Source of the DNA: Anoplolepis gracilipes
Lineage: Eukaryota > Arthropoda > Insecta > Hymenoptera > Formicidae
NCBI RefSeq assembly: GCF_047496725.1
Contig: NC_132980.1
Span: 4,075,001 to 4,139,000 of the forward strand
DNA: 64,000 nucleotides
Direction of reading: 5' to 3'
The translations under genes were made by a program, and so were the position numbers. Below, piece by piece: positions 36,401-47,880 of the stretch (position 1 is the stretch's first letter; each line of letters begins with the position of its first letter). The notes under the pieces are model-generated. The model did no database searches, was not told the DNA's origin, and worked only from the letters and a program-made list of their open reading frames with translations.

Positions 36401-39400
36401 CTTTTTTGTATTATTTTGTATTTTTATAAGGTAAATATTTAAAATAACGATTTTTTAATCTTGTTACAAGTATGACACCTAGGGTGCATAGATTGATATC
36501 TAACGTCTTAAAAAGATTTCAATGAATATAAATTATTAATAAAAATTGTTCAATTTAATGAGATTTACTAGCTTTTTAAGTTTGTTGCAACTTTCTGGAA
36601 TCACTCTGAATATATACATATATATACACGCACTTGCGTGCGTGTTTTTACATACAGGGTGAGTTAAAGTATTACAAACTTATATCTCGAAGATAAAGTA
36701 TTTTAAAGAAAAATGTTTTATATAAGTTTCATGACTTCGAGGACATAAGATGATGTCAGTTACATCAGTAACTGCTCATTGTAAATTCATATTTTTTCTT
36801 TAAGACAACTGTGTATTTTCTTTATACCAATTGATTCGTCTCATTATTCTGTATATAAAAGTATTAAGATAAAATTACCAAAAACTAAATTTTACAAGAT
36901 ATTTTAAAATACTGTCAAAATACTGTAACTTTCAAGCCTCATAACTTGAAAAATACTTAATGAAAAATATTTTATTATAGTATTTTAAAAAGCTCTCGAG
37001 GTAAGCAACAAGAATATGCAAATATATTGAAACATGGAGGTTTCTATTTAAAATTTAAAGATGATCTTCATATGATCTTCAAACGACAATCCAAGGTCAA
37101 ACCAATGATATCATCTTATGCTCCCCTCAAAGTTACAAAAGTTTTGTATAAAACATTTTTGTTTAAAATGCTTTATTTCCAAGATATACGTTTGTAACAC
37201 TATGATTCACTGGATATACAGCATAGTATCAGAAATTGTGATACTATACAATAAAACTGATTCCTTTTATAAATATAAGTCAAAAGTATGGAATAAAATT
37301 TTTTCATACAGGACTACGTTAGAAAATTGATGTTGAAGATACCTTTCTACTGACACATCAAGACATCGATTCCAGCAGCGAAAAAATCAAGATCCTGGAT
37401 GCAATGTATATTATGCTGAATTGCGATTGCATATCGTTTTTCAGCCAAGTGCTTCTTCAAAGAGATGAAAATTACTTAGTGCAAGGTCAGAACTGTAGAG
37501 CAAGCATCTGCCTCCATTCCATTTTAACACTGATTTCTTCACTGTTGAAACCAATGATTTAGTGTAATCAAAGACCTGTATGAAAAAAATTTATTCTTTA
37601 TTTATGACTTATATATTGTAAGAAGACTCTTTATTTCTTTTCTATTGTACTTTCCGGTACGTCTATATATGTATTTTTTACTATTTGCATACACATACAC
37701 ACATACACACAAATTCTCATGAATTATATATTATATCTCAAACTTTTAAAGTTTGAAATTACCTTAAAGTTTTATCCTTGTGAACCATAAATGTGTACAT
37801 AATTAACGATCCAAATAGTAACCAAAAAATAATAACTACAAAAATTCTGTAGTCATGGCCAGTAATTAAAGATATACAACCCATTGACCAATCAAAACAG
37901 AGCCATATAGGACATATAAGTAACCATATATTCAAGCAATAGATATAGTTGTAATTAAGTATACGAAAAAATATATTATTCAGAAAAGACGCTGGATTAT
38001 CTACTGGTTGAAATTTAGGAGCAGAAAACCCTATAATACTAAATCTTAGAAATAAAAGTAATATTGCAATGAAAAAAAGTATAACAAGTCGTAACACTAT
38101 ATTATTATTAACAAAATTATTAAAATTTTTATTTGAATGTTTAAATAAAAGTAATTTAATTATATCAATTGGATATATTTTGTTCACTATAACTATATCA
38201 TATACTGCACAAATTGCCTGAAAGATAAAAATAAGTGTTTTACATAGTTATATAAAAAATTCAAATATATAAAAATGTAATTTTAATATACTTACAATTG
38301 CAGTGATTCCAGTTTCTTTACATAACATTGCTATGGTTATACAAATAACAGAACCAGACATAGCAATCCAGGCACGAATTGAATTTTTTGCATATATTAC
38401 ACAATTGTATAATAAAATTGATAACCATGTAAATAAGGCGCATAATAGTTCAGCACGTCCAACGATTCCAGATACCTGACATATAAAAACACAAATTAGA
38501 ATATATTTAGATATAAATAAGTGATAATATATATATGGATTTTTACAGCTTCCGTATGGATTGGATGTACTGCAAATAAGATTGCAGCATAAAAAGAGAT
38601 ATCTTGTCTTTTTGGTCCCAAAACTAGATTATATACAAATAATGTTAACAGACTATTTGTACTATGTAACATTATATTTATTATATGATAATCTTGTGAA
38701 ATTAAATCTTGTCGTAACCAGAAATGTAATCTATAAAAATGGAGAACATAAAATTAATATTTATATATTTTTAATAAAATATTGTTACATGTATAATACA
38801 AAAGTACTTTAAATACTTCAAAAGTACTTAAAAGTTTCTGTTTCCTCATTGCTGGAATAATGATGTCAGAAAAAAGAAATCATGTATCAATAATTCTTTT
38901 TTTTTAATCAAACTTGCATTGATAGATACATATATGTATCTATATATGTCCTACAATTTCAGCAAAAATCTTATAAAATAAAAAAATCTTATATAATATT
39001 ATATAATAATTCAGTTAAAAGTTGTTACAACTATTTATTAATTCAGAAATGAAAAGAATTTTTTATTTAAACTATCAAGTATGAATAGTAGGAGATAAAT
39101 AATAAAAAAAAACTAATTTATGAATAGTAAAAAAACTGATTTAGTTTGATATATTTTGCAAGATTTATTGCAGAATTAATGTAATTATATTACAAAATTT
39201 ATATGATTTCTAGTTTTTAATATTACAACTGCAGTAAAAAACTAATAATGTATATGTTTGTATATATATGTGTGTATATATATTATTTTACCTGAAAGTC
39301 AGGATAGTAAAAGGTCTATATGACTTATGGCTTTGTTCATGGGATAACTTAGTACCCCAGAAATCATTTTTAAATATTTCCCAAATTGTTGTATCATATA

Positions 39401-39632
39401 CATCATGGTTATTAACAATAGCTTCAATATCATCAAAAACGAAATCTCCATTATAACTATTAATAAAACAAAGTGATAAAATTATAATTGTCCAATAGGA
39501 AAATATTGGTGACAAAGCTGAAAATTCATAAAATATTTTGTTAAAATATTTTATATGTATATATAATCTATATAATTGTATAATAATTCATATATACATA
39601 CCTGGCAAGTAAGTTGTTCTTTTATTTTTCAT
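29872..39632 (-). CDS. Tmtc4: TMTC4, transmembrane and TPR repeat protein (O-mannosyltransferase family)
   Basis: ER multi-pass protein of the TMTC family, which O-mannosylates cadherin-type domains. Eleven exons in transcript order: 39632-39602, 39517-39292, 38730-38547, 38475-38296, 38217-37763, 34914-34531, 34443-34336, 30786-30645, 30562-30448, 30309-30127, 30008-29872. The sum of 2145 nt gives 714 residues, close to vertebrate TMTC4. Motifs: first membrane helix then GDFVFDDIEAIVNN (catalytic-type Asp pair), FWGTKLSHEQSHKSYRP, FAVHPIHTEAVSGIVGRAEL, MLCKETGI, PVDNPASF, WLCFDWSMGCI, PFLPASNIFF, GFVLAERILYIPSAGY, then TPR units from about residue 480 to the end. Introns 5 (2.8 kb) and 7 (3.5 kb) are full of MITEs and TA repeats. 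Confidence 0.93.
30351..30415. repeat. (TA)n microsatellite in a TMTC4 intron
   Basis: About 65 bp of pure TA, about 30 bp from the splice donor of exon 9 (minus strand). Confidence 0.95.
33709..34226. mobile_element. GC-rich foldback MITE in TMTC4 intron 7
   Basis: Inverted repeats starting GGGTGTCTCATAACTAA on the left and GTTAGTTATGAGACATCC on the right, TA-flanked. The interior (33840-34110) is strikingly GC-rich (GCGCGCGGCTAGACCATGGG and complement) against an A/T-rich background. The arms match over about 220 bp each, with a small loop near 33950-34010. Confidence 0.75.
35233..35417. mobile_element. 185-bp Tigger/pogo-like MITE, copy 1
   Basis: Perfect ends CAGTCGGACCTCTTATCC and GGATAAGAGGTCCGACTG with TA on both sides. 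The internal CCTACGAC motif recurs several times. CAGTNGRACCTC...TATCC ends are usual for pogo/Tigger elements. A second copy of identical length lies at 47696-47880. Confidence 0.8.
35723..35873. mobile_element. 151-bp TA-flanked MITE
   Basis: Inverted ends CAGCGTGTTTATTTGAAAA and TTTTCAAATGAACACGCTG, TA duplication at 35721-35722 and 35874-35875. The arm motif CTGTTTATTTTATGACCGATTA also occurs near 30848, so the family is dispersed. Confidence 0.75.
36655..37213. mobile_element. Degenerate CAGGGTGAGTTAAAG MITE
   Basis: Left end TACAGGGTGAGTTAAAGT and right end GATTCACTGGATA are partial complements. The TTACAAAC / GTTTGTAA blocks and the AAATGTTTTATA region pair inside. It is an older copy of the palindromic family seen intact at 44239-45117. 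Confidence 0.55.
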
Positions 39633-40028
39633 AGTCTTTTCAATAAAAATAAAAGTTAAAAGTTATTGCATTGCCTTTGTATATGAAATTTTAGGTTACG
39701 TTTTGACACATCCTTTCTAAAGGTACAATTTCATGTATCGCTAAAATAAGCGATTGAAGCGACAAATTTGTCGCCCGTATTCTAGAACACTTTTGTAGAA
39801 ATTTGTTCAATTACCATCATCAATTAATTATCATCTTTCAGTTTTGTCACTTTTATGTTTTTTCATTTACAAAAGTTACCACTGTCTTTCACAGCTTTTA
39901 TTATAGATTGTAGTATAGAAATCTGTGCTGTCTTTTTATGCTGACGCTTGACCACAGTATAAGTACTTATATATATTAACGACACTGATCGTCGATCAAG
40001 TTAAAGTTACTAGATTACAAAGTACATA
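39633..40028. promoter_or_regulatory. TMTC4 upstream region
   Basis: About 400 bp upstream of the TMTC4 start codon, ending at a transposon insertion. It should carry the promoter, but I cannot point to specific elements. Confidence 0.35.
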
Positions 40029-40029
40029 C

Positions 40030-40680
40030 AGGGTGTGTTCCATATGAACGCTCACGCGCTGTAAGCGCTCACACTTATAAGCGCTATTTTCAATCGTTTC
40101 GTTTGTTGCTTAAGCGCTTAAAATTGCAAACGGAAAGTTGTTCCTTTTGGGTGCATGAGCATCGTGAGCATGTAAAAATGGCGGAAAAACAGATTGTTCT
40201 TTTGTGTTCGTTAATTATAATAATGTTCGAAATATTGTTTGATGACGATGGAGATTCTTTAAAACTTAATACAGAAGTAGAAAACATTCTTTTAATTCTT
40301 AATAAGTATCGCGAGAAAACTGCAATATTACGCTTAAAGAATTACGTAGAAAAGATTTTACCATCATATACCGATGTACAATTTAAATCACATTTCAGTT
40401 ATTAATCAAATATTAACGATATATTAATCACATTACAATTTAAATCCATTTTTCTGTTCATCATGCGATACTACGGGTACGTTCTATATGAACGCTCACG
40501 CGCTGTAAGCGCTCACGCTTTTGCGGCCCTACCTCGATGAAATAAGCATTTGTTAGCATAAGTTATGACGTCACAGTGACGTCATTAATACGTTTATAAG
40601 CGCTTATAACTCCAAATAGAACAGCGTAAGCAATGCTTATAAGCGCTTTAAGCGTGTAAGCGTCCAAAAGGAACGCACCC
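40030..40680. mobile_element. Truncated PIF/Harbinger-type element
   Basis: Ends GGGTGTGTTCC and GGAACGCACCC, flanked by ACA on both sides. Subterminal motifs TAAGCGCTTATAAGCGC abound. The + strand ORF (40103-40405, better start MAEKQIVLL at 40178) ends in ILRLKNYVEKILPSYTDVQFKSHF, which resembles the N-terminal lead-in (FKSHFR-type) of HARBI1-like transposases. The rest of the transposase is missing. The 5' end motif recurs internally at 40476, so the copy is rearranged. Confidence 0.6.
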
Positions 40681-41077
40681 ACAGTCGGACCCACAGACTT
40701 CTATACTATAACTAGACCGCTAACTTCCTTATATATTAGACCTAAAAAGTGACCCCGAAAAATATGTATACAACATTAGTAGGATAGAGAAAAGGAAAGG
40801 ATAGATATATAATATAGCTACTACAGAAAACTCGTGTGTGAGTGACATTGCTTTAAATTCAACCAATCAGCGTGACTGTCATCCTACTAATGATGACGCA
40901 TGCGCATAAGTTTTATACATACTTTTCGGTGTTATGTACTTTGCCGGAGTTAGCAGTCTAGTTGTATAGAAATCTGTGATATAAAGTGTCCTCGAATTTT
41001 ATGTACTAAGAGCGCATTCGGGGAGATACTATTAGCGCCAGAGAGAAGCCATGAAGCCGTTTTTGAGGGAACTCATT

Positions 41078-42280
41078 CAGCTCCGTAAAGTTAGCCGAAC
41101 CACTTTGATTTTTTTATAATTAAAATTAACTAATCGTTTGGTCATCGTTTGGAGATGATTGGTCATCCAATTAAAACGTTTGATCATTTATCTTTTTTTT
41201 TTAATTAAATAATTAAAATTTCGAAGTAAAGTTAGCCGAACATTTTTATTTTTCGCCCAATCGAGTTAAACAAGAGCTTATTCGATGCAGAATCGTTAGA
41301 TCATCACGAATAAATTCTTTACAACGTTTGGTGATCCATAGTTTATCCAAAAAATGAAAAAAATCATGTGCGGTAAAATGACGACGGGCGACGTATAGTG
41401 ACATGGATGTGCGCTGCGGTCACGCGCGCATGCGTTTTAGTAACTTATACAAAATTTTAAATAAATCCTTTTTAATTTTAATAAATACTTTTTATGTTGC
41501 TATGCAAGTTGCAAACCTATGTGGAATCGTATATGCATTGCAAAGTACATGCTTAGATGGGAGTGTATAGGGGGACGGGGCTACGCCGCTAAAAGTCGCC
41601 ATTAGTGGGATCCCGGAAATCAAAGGGTTAATATGAGCGCGTTTTTCAAATTAATTCATATTGTTTCTTTAGATAGATTCAGTCTTCAGTTTGAGACAGA
41701 TATAAAAAATTACTCAAACTATAAAATTTAAATATCTGAATGCATGCCGTAGATAAAATAGATTTATGTTTCTATATCAGTATCTATATCCAGTACGATT
41801 AACATTATCCAACCATTTTTTCCTACGTAATGAAGATCTGGGTAAGTGGCACATTTTATATCCATCTCGGATTTATTTAAAATTAAAAAAGATTTATTTA
41901 AAATTTTGTATAAATTACTAAAATGCATGCGCGCGTGACCGCAGCGCACGTCCATGTCACTATACGTCGCCTGTCGTCATTTTACCGCACATGATTTTTT
42001 TCATTTTTCGGATAAACTATTTATCACCAAATGTTGTAAAGAATTTATTCGTGATGACCTAACGATTCTGCATCAAATAAGCTCTTGTTTAACTCGATTG
42101 GACAAAAAATAAAAATGTTCGGCTAACTTTAGTTTGAAATTTTAATTATTTAATTAAAAAAAAACGATAAATGACCAAACGTTTTAATTGGATGACCAAT
42201 CATGAACAAACAATAACCAAACGATTAGTTAATTTTAATTATAAAAAAATCAAAGTGGTTCGGCTAACTTTACGGAGCTG
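41078..42280. mobile_element. Palindromic element D, copy 2
   Basis: Arms of about 410 bp (41078-41490 and 41875-42280) starting CAGCTCCGTAAAGTTAGCCG. The inner arms share TGCGGTAAAATGACGACGGG and GTGACATGGA motifs. The loop region contains a fragment of family E (41500-41590). It encodes nothing recognisable. Confidence 0.75.
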
Positions 42281-42285
42281 ACCTT

Positions 42286-42848
42286 CTAATAAGAGTCTCG
42301 CCATAAGATAATCTGGGCAAAATTCTGCGAGAGAGAAAGATATATATTCACTATCCTTTACTCTCTTACCTAACCTAACCCTAACCTCTTTTAACGCGCT
42401 GATCGCTACTGTTATAATGTTTGTGATAGTAGTTTATGTTTTCTCATTAGATACACAAATATTATATATTTTAGGTTTTTATAATGCTTGTGATAACAGT
42501 TTGTTTTCTCATGAAAATAAAGCGATTTATTATTTCGTGTTTTATGTGTTTATTTTAATTTTATTTTGTTAATTTTTATGCAATTAATAAGGATTAAATT
42601 TAATTAAGGATTTTATTTAATTACTAAAAATTAAATATAAACAGTTTTTTATTATATATATTATTTTGATGTTTAAAACATAAAAAGATTATAATATTTA
42701 GTTCTAAAACGTTTATTTTGTATTTATGTTAATGAAATATAATGTTTATGCTATCAGGAAGGTTAATATAATTCAAATATGAACAGGAATTGCCCAGATA
42801 TAGAGAACCAATCAAAACTGGATATTATATGGCGAGACTCTTATTAGA
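42286..42848. mobile_element. Short-TIR element (AATAAGAGTCTCGCCATA)
   Basis: Inverted ends TAATAAGAGTCTCGCCATA (about 42287) and TATGGCGAGACTCTTATTA (about 42829-42848), with CTGGGCAA / TTGCCCAG further in. The interior is A/T-rich without an ORF. It starts only a few bases after element D ends. Confidence 0.6.
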
Positions 42849-42884
42849 GGGTCTTTAAGAGTCGTGAAAGCTGTTCTCGTCGCT

Positions 42885-43055
42885 CATTGGCTGTGTTCAG
42901 CAGAGAAAGCAAATCAGTGAGAGCTTAGTGATTCTTTATTGTGATTGGTTTCTGCACTTAAATCCATCGAAGGTCTAAATGCAAGAACCAATCACAATAA
43001 AGAATCACTAAGCGCTCACTGATTTGCTTTCTCTGCTGAACGCAGCCATTGGCTA
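42885..43055. repeat. Hairpin-forming inverted repeat
   Basis: Arms 42889-42957 and 42985-43052 share CAGCAGAGAAAGCAAATCAG and TGATTCTTTATTGTGATTGG motifs around a roughly 30-bp loop. Probably a small MITE core. Confidence 0.6.
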
Positions 43056-43566
43056 CCACGAATTTCAGCCTAAATTATAGCTCTGTTTTGCTATTGCGAC
43101 TGCGCTGGCAGTTGTTATTATTTAGAAGAGAAGAAAAAAAGACTTTTCTTTGCAAAGCAAGGTAAGATAATTTTTTAAATATTATTTTTGTTAAAGATGT
43201 AATATACTTTCCAACGTGTCACGCACTTCCACAAGTTCTCATTTAACGATTTATATCCATGAGGATAAAACAAAGGTAGTTGGGTAACAACAAATAAAGA
43301 GAAAAATAAAATGCAGTCAGTCTTTTCCAGCAAAAGTATAGGATCACGATACCTTGCAGAAAATTTTGTCATTTCCGAAAAACATAGGAAATAATCAAAC
43401 TAATCAAACTATTATAATGTGATATAGAATGTGATATTAAACTTTAAAATTTAATGTATTTCTATATTATGAATTTTATTTTATTTTATTTTATGTTTAT
43501 ATGTGATTGTATAGACAAATATATAGATATATATATTTTAATATATTATATATACATTTTATTCTA

Positions 43567-43574
<8 letters not shown>

Positions 43575-43621
<47 letters not shown>
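43575..43621. repeat. (TA)n microsatellite
   Basis: About 47 bp of TA. Confidence 0.95.
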
Positions 43622-43622
<1 letters not shown>

Positions 43623-44238
43623 TAACCTAATCTATGATCTGTGACGTCACGATCTCAGCCTAAAAGAGCTTTCTAAAGAAACTTTCGCGACCCTCTGTTC
43701 AAGAGCCCCTCTACGCTTGCCGTATAATGGTAATTCGGTAAAATAAACGTATCGTCTGAACATCGTCATTAAAATGTATGCGTCACTAGCGAGCGATTCG
43801 TTTTTTTTACCAAATCATCTATACGATTTTCGTTGGCAAAACCGAATGTCAAAAATCATCGAAACGGTGATTTTACCGTATACGGTCAACGGCGATATTG
43901 TGTGAATACGTACATTAAAATATATGCACCACTGCAGAAGACGGCAAAAAAATCGATTTGGTAAAAAGACCGATTCGGTGTCGTGTGAACGGGCTGTAAG
44001 AGGGGATCTAAAAATCGCCATTTTTGGTCTCAAAAGAATCTATGAAACATGTTTTGCTACTTTATTTGAAGTTGAAATAAAAAGGAAAAAAATGTTTATT
44101 TAACCAATGGCACCATTTTATGTCTCTTTCGGAACCATATAACTTTTGTCTGAAATATTTCTTTCCACAAGGAAAAATAAAGTTTTTTAGAGCGGAAATT
44201 AAAATGGGACGCCCTATATATATATATATATATATATA

Positions 44239-45114
44239 CAGGGTGGACCATTTTAATCCATCCAGTCGAATATCTCGAAAACTAAGCCCGGGAGAGAAAA
44301 ATGTTTCAGACAAAAGTTGTATGGTTTCGAGGGGGCTATAAGATGGCACCATCGGTTTGACCTTGAAAAGTCATTTGAAGGTCACGTGAAGGTCACTTCA
44401 AGTTTTTTAAATGGAACACCCTATATATTTTTACATATTCTTGTAGCTCATCTCGAGAGCTTTCCAAAACACTTATGACAAAGTATTTTTAATTAAGTAT
44501 TTTTTGAGTTATAAGACTTCAAAGTTGCAGTATTTTGACATAAAATACAAGATATCTCATAAAATATTCATTTTTTTATTATCTTACTCTAATACTTTTA
44601 TGCACAGAATAATGAGACGAATCAATTGGTGTAAAGAAAACACATAATTATGTTAAAGTAAAAATGTGTAAATGTTAGTTGCAAATTCAGATTTTTACTT
44701 TAACATAATTATGTGTTTTCTTTACACCAATTGATTCGTCTCATTATTCTGTGCATAAAAGTATTAGAGTAAGATAATAAAAAAATGAATATTTTATGAG
44801 ATATCTTGTATTTTATGTCAAAATACTGCAACTTTGAAGTCTTATAACTCAAAAAATACTTAATTAAAAATACTTTGTCATAAGTGTTTTGGAAAGCTCT
44901 CGAGATGAGCTACAAGAATATGTAAAAATATATAGGGTGTTCCATTTAAAAAACTTGAAGTGACCTTCACGTGACCTTCAAATGACTTTTCAAGGTCAAA
45001 CCAATGGTGCCATCTTATGGCCCTCTCGAAACCATACAACTTTTGTCTGAAACATTTTTCTCTCCCGGGCTTAGTTTTCGAGATATTCGACTGGATGGAT
45101 TAAAATGGTCCACC

Positions 45115-45117
<3 letters not shown>
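44239..45117. mobile_element. 879-bp near-perfect palindromic element in TA microsatellite
   Basis: Ends CAGGGTGGACCATTTTAAT and complement, TA-flanked on both sides and embedded in (TA)n runs (44217-44238, 45118-45164). The arms are about 430 bp, nearly identical, with the centre near 44678. Further out, 44003-44110 and 45340-45435 are also inverted copies of each other (CAAAAATGGCGATTTTTA / complement), so an older palindrome encloses this one. Older relatives lie at 31850-33350, 34980-36196, 36655-37213, 53009-53460 and 60114-60620. No coding capacity. TA target choice suggests Tc1/mariner mobilisation. Confidence 0.75.
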
Positions 45118-45169
<52 letters not shown>

Positions 45170-45639
45170 GGAATCCTATACAATTTTGTGGTGTAGAATT
45201 TATAAATTAATAAATGGAAATGTATTGCTTGTTTTAAAACTTTTTTTTTTTTATTAAACCGCTTAAACACAACTATTTTAACAGACGTTTTAAAAATTAT
45301 TATTATCATTTCTAAAATATTTTCCGCAGTTTCTTATGGTTAAATAAACACATTTTTTCCTTCTTATTTCAACTTCAAATAAGGTAGCAAAACCTATTTC
45401 ATAAATCCCCTTTGGGGCCAAAAATGGCGATTTTTAAACTCCTTTTTTTTACTGGTACAAATTCTTTTTACTAGTAAAAATGAATACTAAATGTTTCAAT
45501 AAGTTTTGTTTGATTCTGCTGATATAGTTTTGCTAGCTTCAAATATAATTATATGGATAGGAATTATTATGGAGCACGAGTTGTCACGATATTATTGACA
45601 AACTTTAATCAAAATATATATATATATATATATTTTTTT

Positions 45640-45741
45640 TTTTTTTGAAGAATAATAATAAGATACTACATAAAATTTTTTAATTATTTTTTTGTAAATG
45701 TATGCGGACAAAGATTATATGTAAAAGAAAGAAAACATGGC

Positions 45742-45772
<31 letters not shown>

Positions 45773-45870
45773 ATATGGCCATATGTTTTCTTTCTTTTAC
45801 ATATAATCTTCGTCCGCATATGCAAAAAAACAATAAAAAATTTCATGTTATATCTTATTATTATTCTCGA
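45640..45870. repeat. Inverted repeat around a TA microsatellite
   Basis: The block ATTATATGTAAAAGAAAGAAA on the left (about 45713) and its complement on the right (about 45785) pair across a (TA)n loop at 45752-45772. Outer parts (ATAAGATACTACATAAAAT / complement) also pair. Confidence 0.65.
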
Positions 45871-46372
45871 ATAATGAAACACCCGATATATGATTTTATT
45901 ATATAAGCAATTTTTTTCTCACTTTTTAAAGTTTTATTTTTTTTTTTTTTAAATAATGTAAAAATTTTTTTTATATTATTTTTTTCCATAAACGAATAAA
46001 AACTAAAGAAAGAAAATATAATATTATATACATATTCCCATAATATATAATTATATATTATGATTATATATGATTATATAATTTATCCACTTTTTTCTTT
46101 ATATGTTATTATTTTTTTTAAATAAGATATATGGCAACATAAATCGAGTCCAGAGAGAGATTTGCTATTCAAAAATTCCGCTGCAATTTGTATTTATATG
46201 TTACCGATAGATAGCAGCAGTGCACTTTATAGCGAGGTGTTTAGCGAACAAATAACTGTGCTCTGTGCCTGTGCGAGCTGAGTTAGTTTGTTCCATCTAT
46301 TTTGTGACGTGTAAACGTGTGTTGTGTTTGTTTCATATTCATTGTCGAATTTGTTGCGTTCAATTTTTTCAG

Positions 46373-46436
46373 CGGGTTTCCTCTTTGGGATTGGCAGTAG
46401 GAGATATGTACAATGTTTGCAGTGGACGATCAATAT
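46373..46436 (+). CDS. Candidate first coding exon (MFAVDDQY)
   Basis: Bounded by a pyrimidine-rich acceptor (TTTTTTCAG, ending 46372) and a GTAAGT donor at 46437. ATG 46413 gives eight codons in phase 0. An alternative ATG at 46406 gives a different short frame. The preceding 46150-46370 is less A/T-rich than its surroundings and looks like a 5' UTR. No downstream exon can be assigned inside the window. Gene identity unknown. Confidence 0.35.
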
Positions 46437-47517
46437 GTAAGTATCGCTTATCACGTACCGATTATCTGTTTGCTAAATGTAACCTCCAAACATTACAGAT
46501 AGTTAATGTTCCACGTTGGATAATATCCTTGCATATATATTTTTTCTCTTCTCTCGCTCTCTTTTTCTCTTTCTCTTTTTTATTTATTGTTCAACTAATT
46601 CAACTTGCCGTTTGCTTGCTAATATGCATCTAATATTTTACATTTTGAATTCTTGATTTATATAACGAACATCAATTATGAACACTTCTGATTATTGATT
46701 ATAACGACGCACATCGATTGAGAGATATTTTCGATAGATGGATGCTTAACTGATTCCACAAAAGACTATTTTTTAAATCCAGAATAATATTAAGTTTACA
46801 TTTAAACATATATGCGTGTGCTAGCGTCTATGTATATATATCGTATTTGCGAATAATTATACATATATAAAAATCTTATTATTTTTTTTCTTTTTTCACT
46901 TTACTTCTTTTTCTCCTCTTTTCCTCCTCCTCTCTATCTTTTTTATTCAGTCTTATTCTTTATATATAGAGTATGCATATGTGTAAAAAAAAATATATAT
47001 ATATATATGTGTGCGTGTGCGTGTATGTGTTTTATACATAAACACAAATACACATATATACAGATTTTTATATATGAACATTTCGCTCGATATCATATAT
47101 ATATATAATCAAATGCGGTTTTTTTTTTAAATAGTTTTAACGAAAGAAAACAAGAACATCTTTTTCTTAGAGAAAGATGTGAAGAATCTAAAAACATAAT
47201 TTAAAAATAAAAAAACTCACCGGCTTTAAAGTTTTGTAAGTTAAAAAACTTTCAGGTGATCCGATTCTGGCTCTTCGAGATTATATAAAAAAATTTATCA
47301 CACTATTTGAAAAATCTTTACTTAATAATAAAAAAGTTCTTATACATTATTAAGATCTACAAAGTAATATAAAAGTTATTTAAGAAAAATGATTCTCAAA
47401 TTTAAACTTTAAAGACAAATATCTCGGTAGAAATGCATTTTAGAAAAAAATTTTATAGGGACTTATGGGGTTATTTTTATCTGCCCACGAGAGATTGCCC
47501 ACTTTTACCAAGACACC

Positions 47518-47572
<55 letters not shown>

Positions 47573-47695
47573 CTTATATAATCTTATATATAATTAAAAT
47601 ATAATAATATATAATCTTAAATATAGAAAGAAAGAGTTTAACAAAATACAGTTAAAAAAATTGATCATAAATAATCATCTATTGTGTTATGCTTA
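46437..47695. other. Intron-like A/T-rich stretch
   Basis: No ORF with recognisable motifs. It has pyrimidine tracts (46540-46600, 46885-46950), TA runs (46990-47010, 47519-47569) and part of an ACACCCTGTATA-ended MITE at about 47510-47520. Confidence 0.4.
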
Positions 47696-47880
47696 TAGTC
47701 GGACCTCTTATCCTACGACATTTTCGGTCCAGAATCTTCCCCTTAAACCTCTGATCCTACGACAAAAATTTGAGAGTGGGGATATAATTCCCCTTTCGCG
47801 GTCGTAGCATGAGAGGATTTTTTGTCGTAGGATAAGAGGTTTCGTAGCATAAGAGAGTCGTAGGATAAGAGGTCCGACTG
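47696..47880. mobile_element. 185-bp Tigger/pogo-like MITE, copy 2
   Basis: Same length and sequence as 35233-35417 apart from a few substitutions (the first base of the left end is T in place of C). TA on both sides. Minus-strand ORF 47708-48049 reads through it and is not a gene. Confidence 0.8.

Noticed and set aside
45004..45309. ORFs across TA microsatellites with Tyr-Ile repeats
   Set aside because: Translation of (TA)n, also seen at 44062-44352 and 63208-63435.
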